Made by a program: the position numbers and the translations under genes | The notes under the pieces: generated by a model | Database searches by the model: none | The model's input: only the letters and a program-made list of their open reading frames with translations | Told to the model about the DNA's origin: nothing | In this document: positions 34,180-42,087 of the stretch, piece by piece | How the letters are laid out: each line of letters starts with the position of its first letter | Position numbering within the stretch: the stretch's first letter is position 1 | IMG/VR virus record: IMGVR_UViG_3300032246_001892 | Coordinates: 27,287-91,286 of that record | Direction: 5' to 3' (one strand) | From: a virus | Length of the DNA stretch: 64,000 nt

Positions 34180-36522
34180 TTAACTGAACAAATCAAATAA
34201 ATCTGTACATACTTCTGCACTCATTGAAGGCAGATTCCATCCAATACACTCATATACTCTTTGAATAGGTGGTGCTACTATTTTATCAAACATTAACTGA
34301 TGGTTAATTTTAATGAAATCATTAAGCTCTGGAGGATATTGATCTATAAAAGCCATTACTTTAAAATTGTAAGGGTTCTTAGAGGCATAAAAGTATTTCA
34401 TTTTCATACCGCTGGTAATAGATTCATATACATTATCTATATTATGCTTCTTGAGGAGCCCATTATAATGAATAGCAGCCTTGGCATGAATGGGTGTGCC
34501 TTTACCTATCTTACCAAAACTATCCACTTTAGCTTCTTGTTTCTCGATATCCGAAATCTTACTACGAATAGAGATATCTTCCGCCTTCATTTCTTTAAAA
34601 TTCTCATATGCATCTCTAAAGATTTCATTAGATCTCTTTTTATCTTCGACAAGCATTGCGGATTCGATTACATTTTTAATTAATTTCTTAACTGTATCGG
34701 AAATAGATGACCGTGCTACTTCAACTCCTACATACTTAAAAGGATCTTTTGGTGTATATCCTTCTTTATCTAATACGTGAAGTATATATCTCTTCTTTTC
34801 CATGAAGAGACCCACATCACATATAGTCTCCTGCTTAAAGACAAAACGTGCATCTGTAGATTTTAATTCATTTATAGCCCATACAATAATTTCTCTATTA
34901 AGATACTCATCAATTTCCTTGGCTACTTCTCTTGCCTCAGTAGATAGCTTGCCTTCCTTAATAAGATCTACATTCAAGTGTGATAAAATAGGTTGCATAG
35001 AAAAATAACAACTATCCGTATCACCATAAAGGTATATATTCTCCTTACCCACTTTACATCCCTTCTCAATTGCATATTTATAAACTATTTCTGCTGCTTG
35101 TTTAACAACCGCTTGGCCGGTGAGAGTAATACTAGCTGAGTGATCTATATCAAAAAGAGGAGAATACTTTTGTGCAAATACTCCGTAAATGGAATTCAAC
35201 ACGAGCTTATAAACATTCTGTAGAGTATCTAAATTAAGAATCTCTTCTTCAATTTTATCTCTTTCGGTTTTATCCTTTACCGAAGATACCATCTTCTCTC
35301 TTTTAATCATCTCATTCTTGGCTTCTACTCTCTCATTATAAAGACGATCAATGAGATTAGGAATGACTCCTTTAAATTTTTGAGTATAAAGAACATTGTA
35401 TTTGGATATCGAAAGGCTCTCCTTTTGGACCAGTCTATTGAATTTCTCTTCTGATAAAGTAACCGTTTTCTCATTAGCTAACTTTATAGTATATTCTCCA
35501 TCCTGACTATTGATAACTTTACCTATCTTAGTCTCTGGAGATATGTTCAAGGTGATAATGGTATTAGGATATAGACTGTTAGCATCATAACTAACAACTG
35601 CCTTGCTTAAACCTCTTTCTGGTTCATGAACGTATCCACCTACATACTCATCTCTCACTCCGTCATTCTTAAAGGTAGGTATTTTATATCCTTGAATAGC
35701 TGCTTGATGAGCCACTGCACCTGTAATCATGGATACCTTACCCATAGATTGTTCAAAAGGTATAAATCCTTTGTATGAAAGTGTGCGAATGAGTTTAATA
35801 AATTTGAGCTTCTCATCCAACTTTACAAGTATTCTTACGTCTTGAATATTGTAATCTACAAATAACTCCCAATTATCAATTGATAATTGAGCCAGGTTTG
35901 CTCCTCCAGTATCTATTTTACCTTCTTTTAATTCGTATTCGCCAATGAAATTCAAAGCATAAGATTCTCTATCGCCTCTTGTAAAGGTTCTATAAACTTC
36001 CATGTAATCAATATTACTAACTCCTCTAATGTACCAACGATTGATCATCTTACCAAATTTATTCATAGCTACATTCTCTCTATAATAAAGGGAATTAACT
36101 GGTGATAATCTTGCAGCATCTTCTTCACCAAATAAATTATGAAGTCTATTCATAATGTAAGGAATATCAAATCCTTCGCCGTTCCATGTACTAAGAATAT
36201 CGGGAGGCTCCTTCTCCCAGAAAGAAAGAAATGCCTGAAGCATGTCTGTTTCTTTCGGATGACAGAAATATGTTACATTACTATCTTTAGGTGTATAAGG
36301 TTTCTGACCCCATGAATAATATTTCTCCTCAATAGTATCATAAATGGTAATGAGATTGATAGGGTAGTCTGCCTTTTCAGGTTCAGGAAAAGAACTGTCA
36401 TTTGCATAACAGGAATCTTTATATTCTACCCATTTTTTCTTTTTTTCGTCCCATACTTCGTAATCATCTCTCAAGGACTTATTATTCCTAATATCCCCCA
36501 ATGTTATAATTTGTTCTTCCAT
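34180..36522 (-). CDS. 43B: DNA polymerase gp43, C-terminal fragment (exonuclease remainder and polymerase)
   Basis: Family B polymerase from within the exonuclease domain onward, 780 residues. Exo II acid D119 in GEGFDIPY, exo III D228 in YNIQDV, motif A D313 in SYDANSLYPN, motif B NSIYGVF near 443, and motif C YGDTDS at 499-504. The C-terminus DLFDLFS resembles the T4 clamp-binding tail. The first exonuclease acids (DIE) are in the separate N-terminal gene 37352-37753. An in-frame stop 18 nt before the ATG shows that the frames are not continuous. The first 44 residues, before FPEPEKADY, have no counterpart in T4. The start overlaps the endonuclease gene by 19 nt. Confidence 0.9.
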   Translation of the reverse strand: MEEQIITLGDIRNNKSLRDDYEVWDEKKKKWVEYKDSCYANDSSFPEPEKADYPINLITIYDTIEEKYYSWGQKPYTPKDSNVTYFCHPKETDMLQAFLSFWEKEPPDILSTWNGEGFDIPYIMNRLHNLFGEEDAARLSPVNSLYYRENVAMNKFGKMINRWYIRGVSNIDYMEVYRTFTRGDRESYALNFIGEYELKEGKIDTGGANLAQLSIDNWELFVDYNIQDVRILVKLDEKLKFIKLIRTLSYKGFIPFEQSMGKVSMITGAVAHQAAIQGYKIPTFKNDGVRDEYVGGYVHEPERGLSKAVVSYDANSLYPNTIITLNISPETKIGKVINSQDGEYTIKLANEKTVTLSEEKFNRLVQKESLSISKYNVLYTQKFKGVIPNLIDRLYNERVEAKNEMIKREKMVSSVKDKTERDKIEEEILNLDTLQNVYKLVLNSIYGVFAQKYSPLFDIDHSASITLTGQAVVKQAAEIVYKYAIEKGCKVGKENIYLYGDTDSCYFSMQPILSHLNVDLIKEGKLSTEAREVAKEIDEYLNREIIVWAINELKSTDARFVFKQETICDVGLFMEKKRYILHVLDKEGYTPKDPFKYVGVEVARSSISDTVKKLIKNVIESAMLVEDKKRSNEIFRDAYENFKEMKAEDISIRSKISDIEKQEAKVDSFGKIGKGTPIHAKAAIHYNGLLKKHNIDNVYESITSGMKMKYFYASKNPYNFKVMAFIDQYPPELNDFIKINHQLMFDKIVAPPIQRVYECIGWNLPSMSAEVCTDLFDLFS

Positions 36523-37313
36523 GTTTCTCTTAAATTTTTAAAACGGTTCCAAACATAATGTGATTTACTTTTTATATATTCTTCAAAAGCTTTATCAGAC
36601 ATTGAAGCAAGTCTTTTGCCTGTTATCTCATTCTGATTGGTTTTCTTTCCTTTTTTGGAAAGAGATATTTTCTTTCCTCTCATTATATGATCAACATTAG
36701 AGTTATGCAAACTTTTCTTCAATCTTTCTTTTTTTTCATTATCAGACAATTTTTCAATTCTTTCTTTTGCTATAGTACTTAATTTTCCTTTTACTTGAGA
36801 CGTAAATCCTTTTTTTGTTGTGGTGTGATCCCAATGATTATATAAATATTTGTATCTTTTATCCTTCACTTTATCACCACACCCACATTTACAAAGAGGA
36901 AGAGATTCATATTTAAGCCTTTTTAAAATTAAAGAACGTTTAAGGTGTGATTTTTTTACTTTATTCCTTATTTCTGGATTTTTCATTGGATGATTTTCTG
37001 AAAAATATCTTCTTGCCAAATCATATTCTTTGGATTTATAAAATCTCTTTTGATTTATACCATTCGCACACATTTGATTAAATGCTGATGATAATTTACA
37101 TTTAATAGCTTGAGAAGCATTACCATGTATTTTGCATAGTAATCTGTGTACTATAAAATGTTCCCTAGCAGTTAATATAGTAATATTAGAAATGGAGCTA
37201 TTACCACCCATACATTTAGGTGTTATGTGATGCTTTTCATAGTAAACACCCTTTATTTTTTCTCTTTGCTGGCCTCTTGTACATAATTTTTGATATAGAA
37301 GGGTATAATTCAT
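36504..37313 (-). CDS. HNH homing endonuclease inserted in the polymerase gene
   Basis: A 269-residue basic protein with an HNH core near the N-terminus: YYEKHHITPKCMGG at about 24-37, NITILTAREHFIVHRLL at about 43-59, and a later CKCGCGD zinc motif near residue 141. Lys-rich helical repeats follow. It lies between the two polymerase fragments on the same strand, in a different frame from both, so it is neither an intein nor a continuous fusion. Only 38 nt separates it from the upstream fragment and none from the downstream one, leaving no room for a group I intron. A TATAAATA late element precedes its ATG by 5 nt. Confidence 0.82.
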   Translation of the reverse strand: MNYTLLYQKLCTRGQQREKIKGVYYEKHHITPKCMGGNSSISNITILTAREHFIVHRLLCKIHGNASQAIKCKLSSAFNQMCANGINQKRFYKSKEYDLARRYFSENHPMKNPEIRNKVKKSHLKRSLILKRLKYESLPLCKCGCGDKVKDKRYKYLYNHWDHTTTKKGFTSQVKGKLSTIAKERIEKLSDNEKKERLKKSLHNSNVDHIMRGKKISLSKKGKKTNQNEITGKRLASMSDKAFEEYIKSKSHYVWNRFKNLRETWKNKL

Positions 37314-37318
37314 ATTAA

Positions 37319-37326
37319 TATTTATA
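37319..37326 (-). promoter_or_regulatory. T4 late promoter TATAAATA before the polymerase-splitting endonuclease
   Basis: This is a perfect match to the T4 late consensus, 5 nt before the ATG at 37313; T4 geometry puts the transcription start on the A of the start codon. T4 homing endonucleases such as I-TevI are also controlled by late promoters. Confidence 0.6.
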
Positions 37327-37351
37327 CCTCTCTATGTCCAAAATATTTGTG

Positions 37352-37753
37352 TTATGATTTTTTTCTTATTTTAATTTTAAAATCATCCCTAAAATTATGA
37401 ATGTCTGTTTCAATGTCCAAGAAATATACTTTAAGAGGGAAGTTACCAAAATCTAATTTATTAACTTCATCTTTATATCTATTAAGAAGGAAATCTTGTT
37501 CACAACTTAGATTATTAAACAATCTTTTGATAGGAGTCTCATTGACAAATTTACTCCTATCAAATTGATTACGGAATCTTACCTTCTTTAAAGGTGTATT
37601 AAAGATGGAAGTAGCATCATTTGCTGATGCTGACTCTATATAAAGATGCGGCTCGTAATCTTCTACGAGCTTAATACGTTTACCGTTTTCATCCCAGGTC
37701 CATAGATGGACTACCTGTTGTCTTCCATCATAAAAAATATTTCTCCATGCCAT
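37352..37753 (-). CDS. 43A: DNA polymerase gp43, N-terminal fragment (start of exonuclease domain)
   Basis: The 133-residue product is the N-terminal domain of a T4-type family B polymerase, ending just after exo motif I, LDIET at 112-116 (D113, E115, matching T4 D112 and E114). A further 17 residues (DIHNFRDD and a basic tail) precede the stop. The remainder of the enzyme is encoded at 34180-36522, so an active exonuclease site would need both fragments. A TTGAAA/TATAAT-like pair on the minus strand upstream could be its promoter. Confidence 0.85.
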   Translation of the reverse strand: MAWRNIFYDGRQQVVHLWTWDENGKRIKLVEDYEPHLYIESASANDATSIFNTPLKKVRFRNQFDRSKFVNETPIKRLFNNLSCEQDFLLNRYKDEVNKLDFGNFPLKVYFLDIETDIHNFRDDFKIKIRKKS

Positions 37754-37762
37754 ATTAAGATA

Positions 37763-38299
37763 TTATACTACCTTAATACCATTTTCAATAAATTCTTTCA
37801 CTTCATCATCAATGATCGGATTACCTTCATGAAGGATATCGGAAACAATCTTATATAAATCAAAAACTTTACGCTCAAAGAAATTTGTAGCTTTCTCAAA
37901 TCCAAGAGTATCAATCCAGCAATTCATTTGTGGATATTGTGGAGCTGCATGAAAGATACACCCATTATGAAAATTACCAATCCAGCAAAGAAGAAAGATG
38001 GCTCCTTTAAGCTCTTTATCTTTAACCATATATTCAAAGAATACAGCCCTTTCCTCCGGAGCCTTACCCACATAACGATTTAATTTAGTAATATATTCTC
38101 CATCTAAAAAGATAATAGAACGACCTTTAGATGTGGTATGATCCTTTAATGCTTTAACATTATTATCATTCATATACACCTTACGCAAAGTAGGCCATTT
38201 TACATTTACACCCCTTGTAGAGAAGAATGGCGACTGCGGTAAAGGCTGTCGATTCATGGATACTTTTTTATTTTGACGAAGGTCTAATGCATTACTCAT
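37763..38299 (-). CDS. Hypothetical protein upstream of the polymerase
   Basis: Unrecognised 178-residue protein with a basic N-terminus, a hydrophobic GAIFLLCWIGNFHNGCIF stretch near residue 98 that looks like a buried core rather than a membrane helix, and an acidic helical C-terminus. T4 has regA and clamp-loader genes at this place; neither pattern is visible. It ends 9 nt before gp43A. Confidence 0.5.
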   Translation of the reverse strand: MSNALDLRQNKKVSMNRQPLPQSPFFSTRGVNVKWPTLRKVYMNDNNVKALKDHTTSKGRSIIFLDGEYITKLNRYVGKAPEERAVFFEYMVKDKELKGAIFLLCWIGNFHNGCIFHAAPQYPQMNCWIDTLGFEKATNFFERKVFDLYKIVSDILHEGNPIIDDEVKEFIENGIKVV

Positions 38300-38357
38300 A
38301 CATTAATAGTATGATATAATAAGAGGAAACCCAAGGAAATAAAAGGCTTCATAGTCG

Positions 38358-38365
38358 GATAAGTA
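38358..38365 (+). promoter_or_regulatory. Late-promoter-like GATAAGTA before an HNH endonuclease
   Basis: The octamer ends 5 nt before the ATG at 38371, the same spacing as the element before the polymerase-splitting endonuclease, and predicts a start at the ATG itself. Confidence 0.4.
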
Positions 38366-38370
38366 GTTCT

Positions 38371-39267
38371 ATGAATAACATTTTTAATGATACTAAATAT
38401 ACTAAATGGTACTTTGATTTAATAAATCAAAGAAAGCAAAAACCCTTGCAAGGTAATATATACACAGAAACACATCATATTTTACCACGTAAATTAGGCG
38501 GTGGAGATAATTTTGAAAATTTAATAAAATTAACGGCAAGAGAACATTTTATAACTCATTTATTATTAACAAAAATGACAAATGGAATTAATAAAAAATA
38601 TATGTTTCATGCTTTAAATTTAATGGCATATACAAGGAATTTAAAAATAAATTCAAAAACATATTCTTATATTAAAGAAAACTATTCAAAAGAAAATAAA
38701 GGTAATAAAAATATAATGTTTGGTAAAAAAGGATTAAATCTCCCTGCATATGGTTATAAACACACAAAAGAACATAAAAAATATATTTCAAATAAACTTA
38801 AAGGTCGTAAACACAGTAAAGAAGCAAAAGAGAAAATGACTAGAGCGGCTATGAATAGAAAAATAACTGAACAAACTAAAGAAAAAATTTCAAAAGCTAA
38901 TAGTGGAATTAATAATCCTATGTATGACAAAAAACATACATTAGAAACTAAACATAAAATGAAAAAAAATCATGCTAATTTTGAAGGAATTAATAATCCT
39001 ATGTTTGGAAAATCATATTGGAAAGGAAAACAACATTGTAACGATACTATTTTAAAATGTAAACTTAAAGGTTACAAGTTATCTCACATATATGATGTTT
39101 ACTCTAATGAAGATATATTTTTTTACGGAAATTTATGTGATTTTTGTGCTTCCTTAAATTGTAGAGCTGGGGTATTACAGCGTACTTTAAAAACTCAAAA
39201 ACCAATAACTAGAGGCCCTTTAAAAAATTTAATATTAAAGGGTTATTATCCTTTGATCGGGGTTTAA
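38371..39267 (+). CDS. HNH homing endonuclease with NUMOD3-type repeats
   Basis: A 298-residue, very Lys/Asn-rich protein. The HNH core is ETHHILPRKLGGGDNFENL at about 34-52 followed by LTAREHFITH. The middle has repeated NUMOD3-like DNA-binding elements (INNPMYDKKHTLETK, INNPMFGKSYWKG). It lies alone on the plus strand between two minus-strand genes and its 3' end overlaps the glycosyltransferase gene by 33 nt. A/T content is visibly higher than in neighbours. The core resembles the polymerase-splitting enzyme. Confidence 0.85.
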   Translation: MNNIFNDTKYTKWYFDLINQRKQKPLQGNIYTETHHILPRKLGGGDNFENLIKLTAREHFITHLLLTKMTNGINKKYMFHALNLMAYTRNLKINSKTYSYIKENYSKENKGNKNIMFGKKGLNLPAYGYKHTKEHKKYISNKLKGRKHSKEAKEKMTRAAMNRKITEQTKEKISKANSGINNPMYDKKHTLETKHKMKKNHANFEGINNPMFGKSYWKGKQHCNDTILKCKLKGYKLSHIYDVYSNEDIFFYGNLCDFCASLNCRAGVLQRTLKTQKPITRGPLKNLILKGYYPLIGV

Positions 39268-40551
39268 GTCTATTAAACCCGAATTACTAGCATTTCTTTC
39301 TTTTGAACCCCATTCTGTAAAGTATAAATCATAATATTTTTGTATATGGTCTTCTAACCACAACCCTTCTGCAAACTTTCTACTCTTAGCAGATAAATTC
39401 ATATACCTATCAAAGTCTGAAGTTATATATTCTAATTTATTAATAAGATCCCCACCAGTTTTGAATGGGTTATCTGCTCCTTCATAGGTGCAAATGTCTT
39501 GATAGGTTCCAGGCATACCAAAAGCCCCTGCTTCAACCATCTTGATATTACTCTTAGAACGGTTGAATACATTGTCCTGTAGAGGAGCAAATGCTACGTT
39601 ACAGTTAGTATCGTATATTCCTTGAGGGAAATCTGGTAATGCAGACCAATCTATGTATTCCATTTCACCGTTATCTATATAAGGTTTAACAGCTAAAGGA
39701 TAACATCCCTTCCAAACAAATTTAAATTTCTTACGAGCCTTGATAATATCCTGCACTACGTGCGCAAAATCATCATTCATTCCAGTTCTATTAGCAACAT
39801 CGATATGTGTGCCTGATCCTGCATAAAGAACTCTTGGACGCTTTTTATGCTTATCATAAAGTTCTTCGACCCTATTTTTATTATAAAACCGATCTAACCA
39901 GAATTTAGGAGGGTAGTTAGGAATAACTGTAACATTTTTATTACCAGTCTTGTTAATATAGTAATCCTTCATGTATTGACAAGTAACCGTCACCTCATCC
40001 ATGGAGCTCATTATATCTAGAATACTCTTTACGATGTTTTCATCTACGAATGCATCCTTACAGCGGTTATAATCTGGGATATCATCCTTGAATACAATGT
40101 CATCAACCTCATAAAGAAGTCGGAATCCCATATCTTTCTTAACCTTTGTAAGTTCTTTTACAAAAGCATTCTGAATGGGTGTAGCCTGGCGCTGTAAACG
40201 AATTGCTTTTAGGTTTTGGTAAAACCTAATATCCATTACCATTGCAGTTAATCCTGAAATACAAGCTTTTTGATATTGATTAAGAGCAAACTCTGGCCAA
40301 ATCATTCTCCAAAAACCACAACCTCCATAATCTGCATAATAATTTAAGGCTCGTGGTAAAGACGCTTCAGCCATCTCAACGGGAGGAGGCTGAGGAACAC
40401 TAATGGGATTAGATGCTACGTATGAATATTGAGGAACTCCAGCAGGGATTCCAGCTGGGGCTAAAGGCAATCCAGAATTAAGGGCTTTGTATTCATATAC
40501 AATTCTATTGGAGTCTGCCGTTGAGGGAGTATCTTTGATTTTTAAAGCCAT
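39235..40551 (-). CDS. Glycosyltransferase, GT-B (GT4-like)
   Basis: The 438-residue protein has a Pro-rich, probably disordered first 60 residues and then a GT-B fold: an N-terminal Rossmann part with LLYEVDDIV near 145 and VTVIPNYPPKF near 207, and a C-terminal part with RPRVLYAGSGTH near 237 and the nucleotide-sugar site SNIKMVEAGAFGMP near 337. The acceptor is unknown. It is separated from the main carbohydrate island by queE, an endonuclease and gp46. Confidence 0.7.
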   Translation of the reverse strand: MALKIKDTPSTADSNRIVYEYKALNSGLPLAPAGIPAGVPQYSYVASNPISVPQPPPVEMAEASLPRALNYYADYGGCGFWRMIWPEFALNQYQKACISGLTAMVMDIRFYQNLKAIRLQRQATPIQNAFVKELTKVKKDMGFRLLYEVDDIVFKDDIPDYNRCKDAFVDENIVKSILDIMSSMDEVTVTCQYMKDYYINKTGNKNVTVIPNYPPKFWLDRFYNKNRVEELYDKHKKRPRVLYAGSGTHIDVANRTGMNDDFAHVVQDIIKARKKFKFVWKGCYPLAVKPYIDNGEMEYIDWSALPDFPQGIYDTNCNVAFAPLQDNVFNRSKSNIKMVEAGAFGMPGTYQDICTYEGADNPFKTGGDLINKLEYITSDFDRYMNLSAKSRKFAEGLWLEDHIQKYYDLYFTEWGSKERNASNSGLIDLNPDQRIITL

Positions 40552-40583
40552 ATAACAATTTACAAAACTAAATCAAAAGTCAA

Positions 40584-41348
40584 TCAGACCCTTAAGGCTT
40601 TATTCCAAATCACAAGCTGTAATCTAGGACTAAAATTGACGTGTAATGCTTTAGCATACTCCGCAACCGCTGCTGATCTCTCTGTGTGTTCTGATCTCGA
40701 ACCACAGCAAGGCATAAACCAAATTCTATTAAGAGGTATATTGATACCAGCTTCATCCTTTACATATTTTCTCCAAATCTCTTCTATATCTTTATCAGAG
40801 TTAATGACAAATTTAAATCCAGAATTATATTTCACATGCCATTTAAGAATCTCTGGCTTATAGGTCTTCTCCTCAGGATCACCATTTGTAGTAAGCTTAG
40901 GAGAGGTTGTAAATGTTGCTCCCAACGAAATCCAATCTTCACTAGGTTTCAAAGTAGCATTGGTTTCAAAATCAATAATAGGAATGAATTTATACTTGTC
41001 AGAGAATGCTTTGACAAATTTAAGAAGCTGCTTCTCTTGAATAAGAGGTTCACCTCCTGTAAGCTTAAGAATAGCATTGTTTTTAAGATGTTCGATATAG
41101 TTATTATCTTCCATAAGCTGAAAGATCTGATTGAAAGTCATCTTATTCTTTACAGACCAAGAGACAAAAGAATCACATCCATTAGGAGAGTCTACTGAAG
41201 CAAATCCTATACAGGTTAAATTACACATAGACATTCTCATGAATACAGAAGGCTTACCAATATATTCTCCCTCACCTTCTATGGTGTAGAATACTTTGTC
41301 ATCTGAAAGGAATAAGGTTTCTGTATTTGAATCTATTTTGGTTGTCAT
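40584..41348 (-). CDS. queE: QueE, 7-carboxy-7-deazaguanine synthase (radical SAM)
   Basis: Third step of the pathway: converts 6-carboxy-tetrahydropterin to 7-carboxy-7-deazaguanine. Landmarks: YTIEGEGEYIGKPSVFMR at 21-38, cluster cysteines C42 and C46 with the third at C58, LTGGEPL near residue 95, TTSPKLT near 147, and SPRLQLVIW near the end. The C-x3-C-x11-C spacing differs from the common CxxxCxxC; QueE enzymes are known to vary here. The 254-residue length fits. No QueC (ATP-dependent preQ0 synthase) follows. Confidence 0.87.
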   Translation of the reverse strand: MTTKIDSNTETLFLSDDKVFYTIEGEGEYIGKPSVFMRMSMCNLTCIGFASVDSPNGCDSFVSWSVKNKMTFNQIFQLMEDNNYIEHLKNNAILKLTGGEPLIQEKQLLKFVKAFSDKYKFIPIIDFETNATLKPSEDWISLGATFTTSPKLTTNGDPEEKTYKPEILKWHVKYNSGFKFVINSDKDIEEIWRKYVKDEAGINIPLNRIWFMPCCGSRSEHTERSAAVAEYAKALHVNFSPRLQLVIWNKALRV

Positions 41349-41417
41349 TGTTATATTTTATATTAATGTTGTGTATAAATCAACCTAACATTATTTGTGT
41401 TTTGCGGAGGGGAGCGA

Positions 41418-41425
41418 GATAAATA
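41418..41425 (+). promoter_or_regulatory. T4-type late promoter element GATAAATA before an HNH endonuclease
   Basis: Same octamer as before gp18 and gp19, 8 nt before the ATG at 41434. Confidence 0.5.
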
Positions 41426-41433
41426 TTGATATC

Positions 41434-42087
41434 ATGGAAAAACTAACAAGCAATATGAAAGAATATCAAAGAAATTGGCGAAATAAAAATAGAGATAAAC
41501 TTAAAAGCAAAAAAGCCGCTTATCATATTGAAAACAAAGAACAAATTAATGCATATCATAGGAAAAAACATGAAGAAAATAAAGAAAAAGAAAATTTAAG
41601 AAGGAGAAAATATTATCAAAAGAATAAAGAAAAATGTTTAAAACATATTAAAGTATATAGTTTAAATAATAAAGAACATCTTAAATTAAAACAAAAAGAA
41701 TATTATATTAAAAATAAGGAGAAAATTGTAACCAGGTGTACAAAATACCAGAATAAAAAATATAAAACTGATAAATCTTATCGCATTAGTCAGTTATTAA
41801 GAGGGAGGATAGCCAGCGCTTTAAGAAGTACCAATACAAGAAAGTTTAATAAAAGTATGCAATTATTGGGATGTTCTCTTGAAGAATTTAAAAATCATTT
41901 AGAGTCTCAATTTAAAGGAGAAATGAATTGGAACAATCAAGGATATTATGGTTGGCATATAGATCATATAATTCCATGTTCTTCATTTAATTTAACTAAA
42001 AAAGAAGATCAAAAAAAATGTTTTCATTATACAAATCTTCAACCTTTATGGTGGACTGAAAATTTACAAAAGAGTGATAATTTATAA
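41434..42087 (+). CDS. HNH endonuclease (free-standing, homing type)
   Basis: A 217-residue protein: residues 1-115 are Lys/Asn/Glu-rich helical repeats of the KNKEKxxxxxxxY type, and the C-terminal HNH domain has YGWHIDHIIPCSSF near residue 170 and HYTNLQPLWWTEN near 198. The ATG at 41434 is preferred to one 39 nt upstream because the late promoter element lies between them. It lies between queE and gp46, on the opposite strand to both, overlapping the gp46 stop by 6 nt. Confidence 0.82.
   Translation: MEKLTSNMKEYQRNWRNKNRDKLKSKKAAYHIENKEQINAYHRKKHEENKEKENLRRRKYYQKNKEKCLKHIKVYSLNNKEHLKLKQKEYYIKNKEKIVTRCTKYQNKKYKTDKSYRISQLLRGRIASALRSTNTRKFNKSMQLLGCSLEEFKNHLESQFKGEMNWNNQGYYGWHIDHIIPCSSFNLTKKEDQKKCFHYTNLQPLWWTENLQKSDNL

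Noticed and set aside
36504-37352. Group I intron in the polymerase gene
   Set aside because: Only 38 nt of noncoding sequence lie upstream and none downstream of the endonuclease gene, with too little room for a ribozyme core, and in-frame continuity of exons is not seen.
34180-37753. Intein in gp43
   Set aside because: The three genes are in different reading frames with stops between, and no intein splice motifs (N-terminal Cys/Ser block, C-terminal HN) were seen.
37763-38299. QueC candidate for the missing pathway step
   Set aside because: The protein has no SGGxDS ATP-pyrophosphatase loop and no zinc cysteines typical of QueC.
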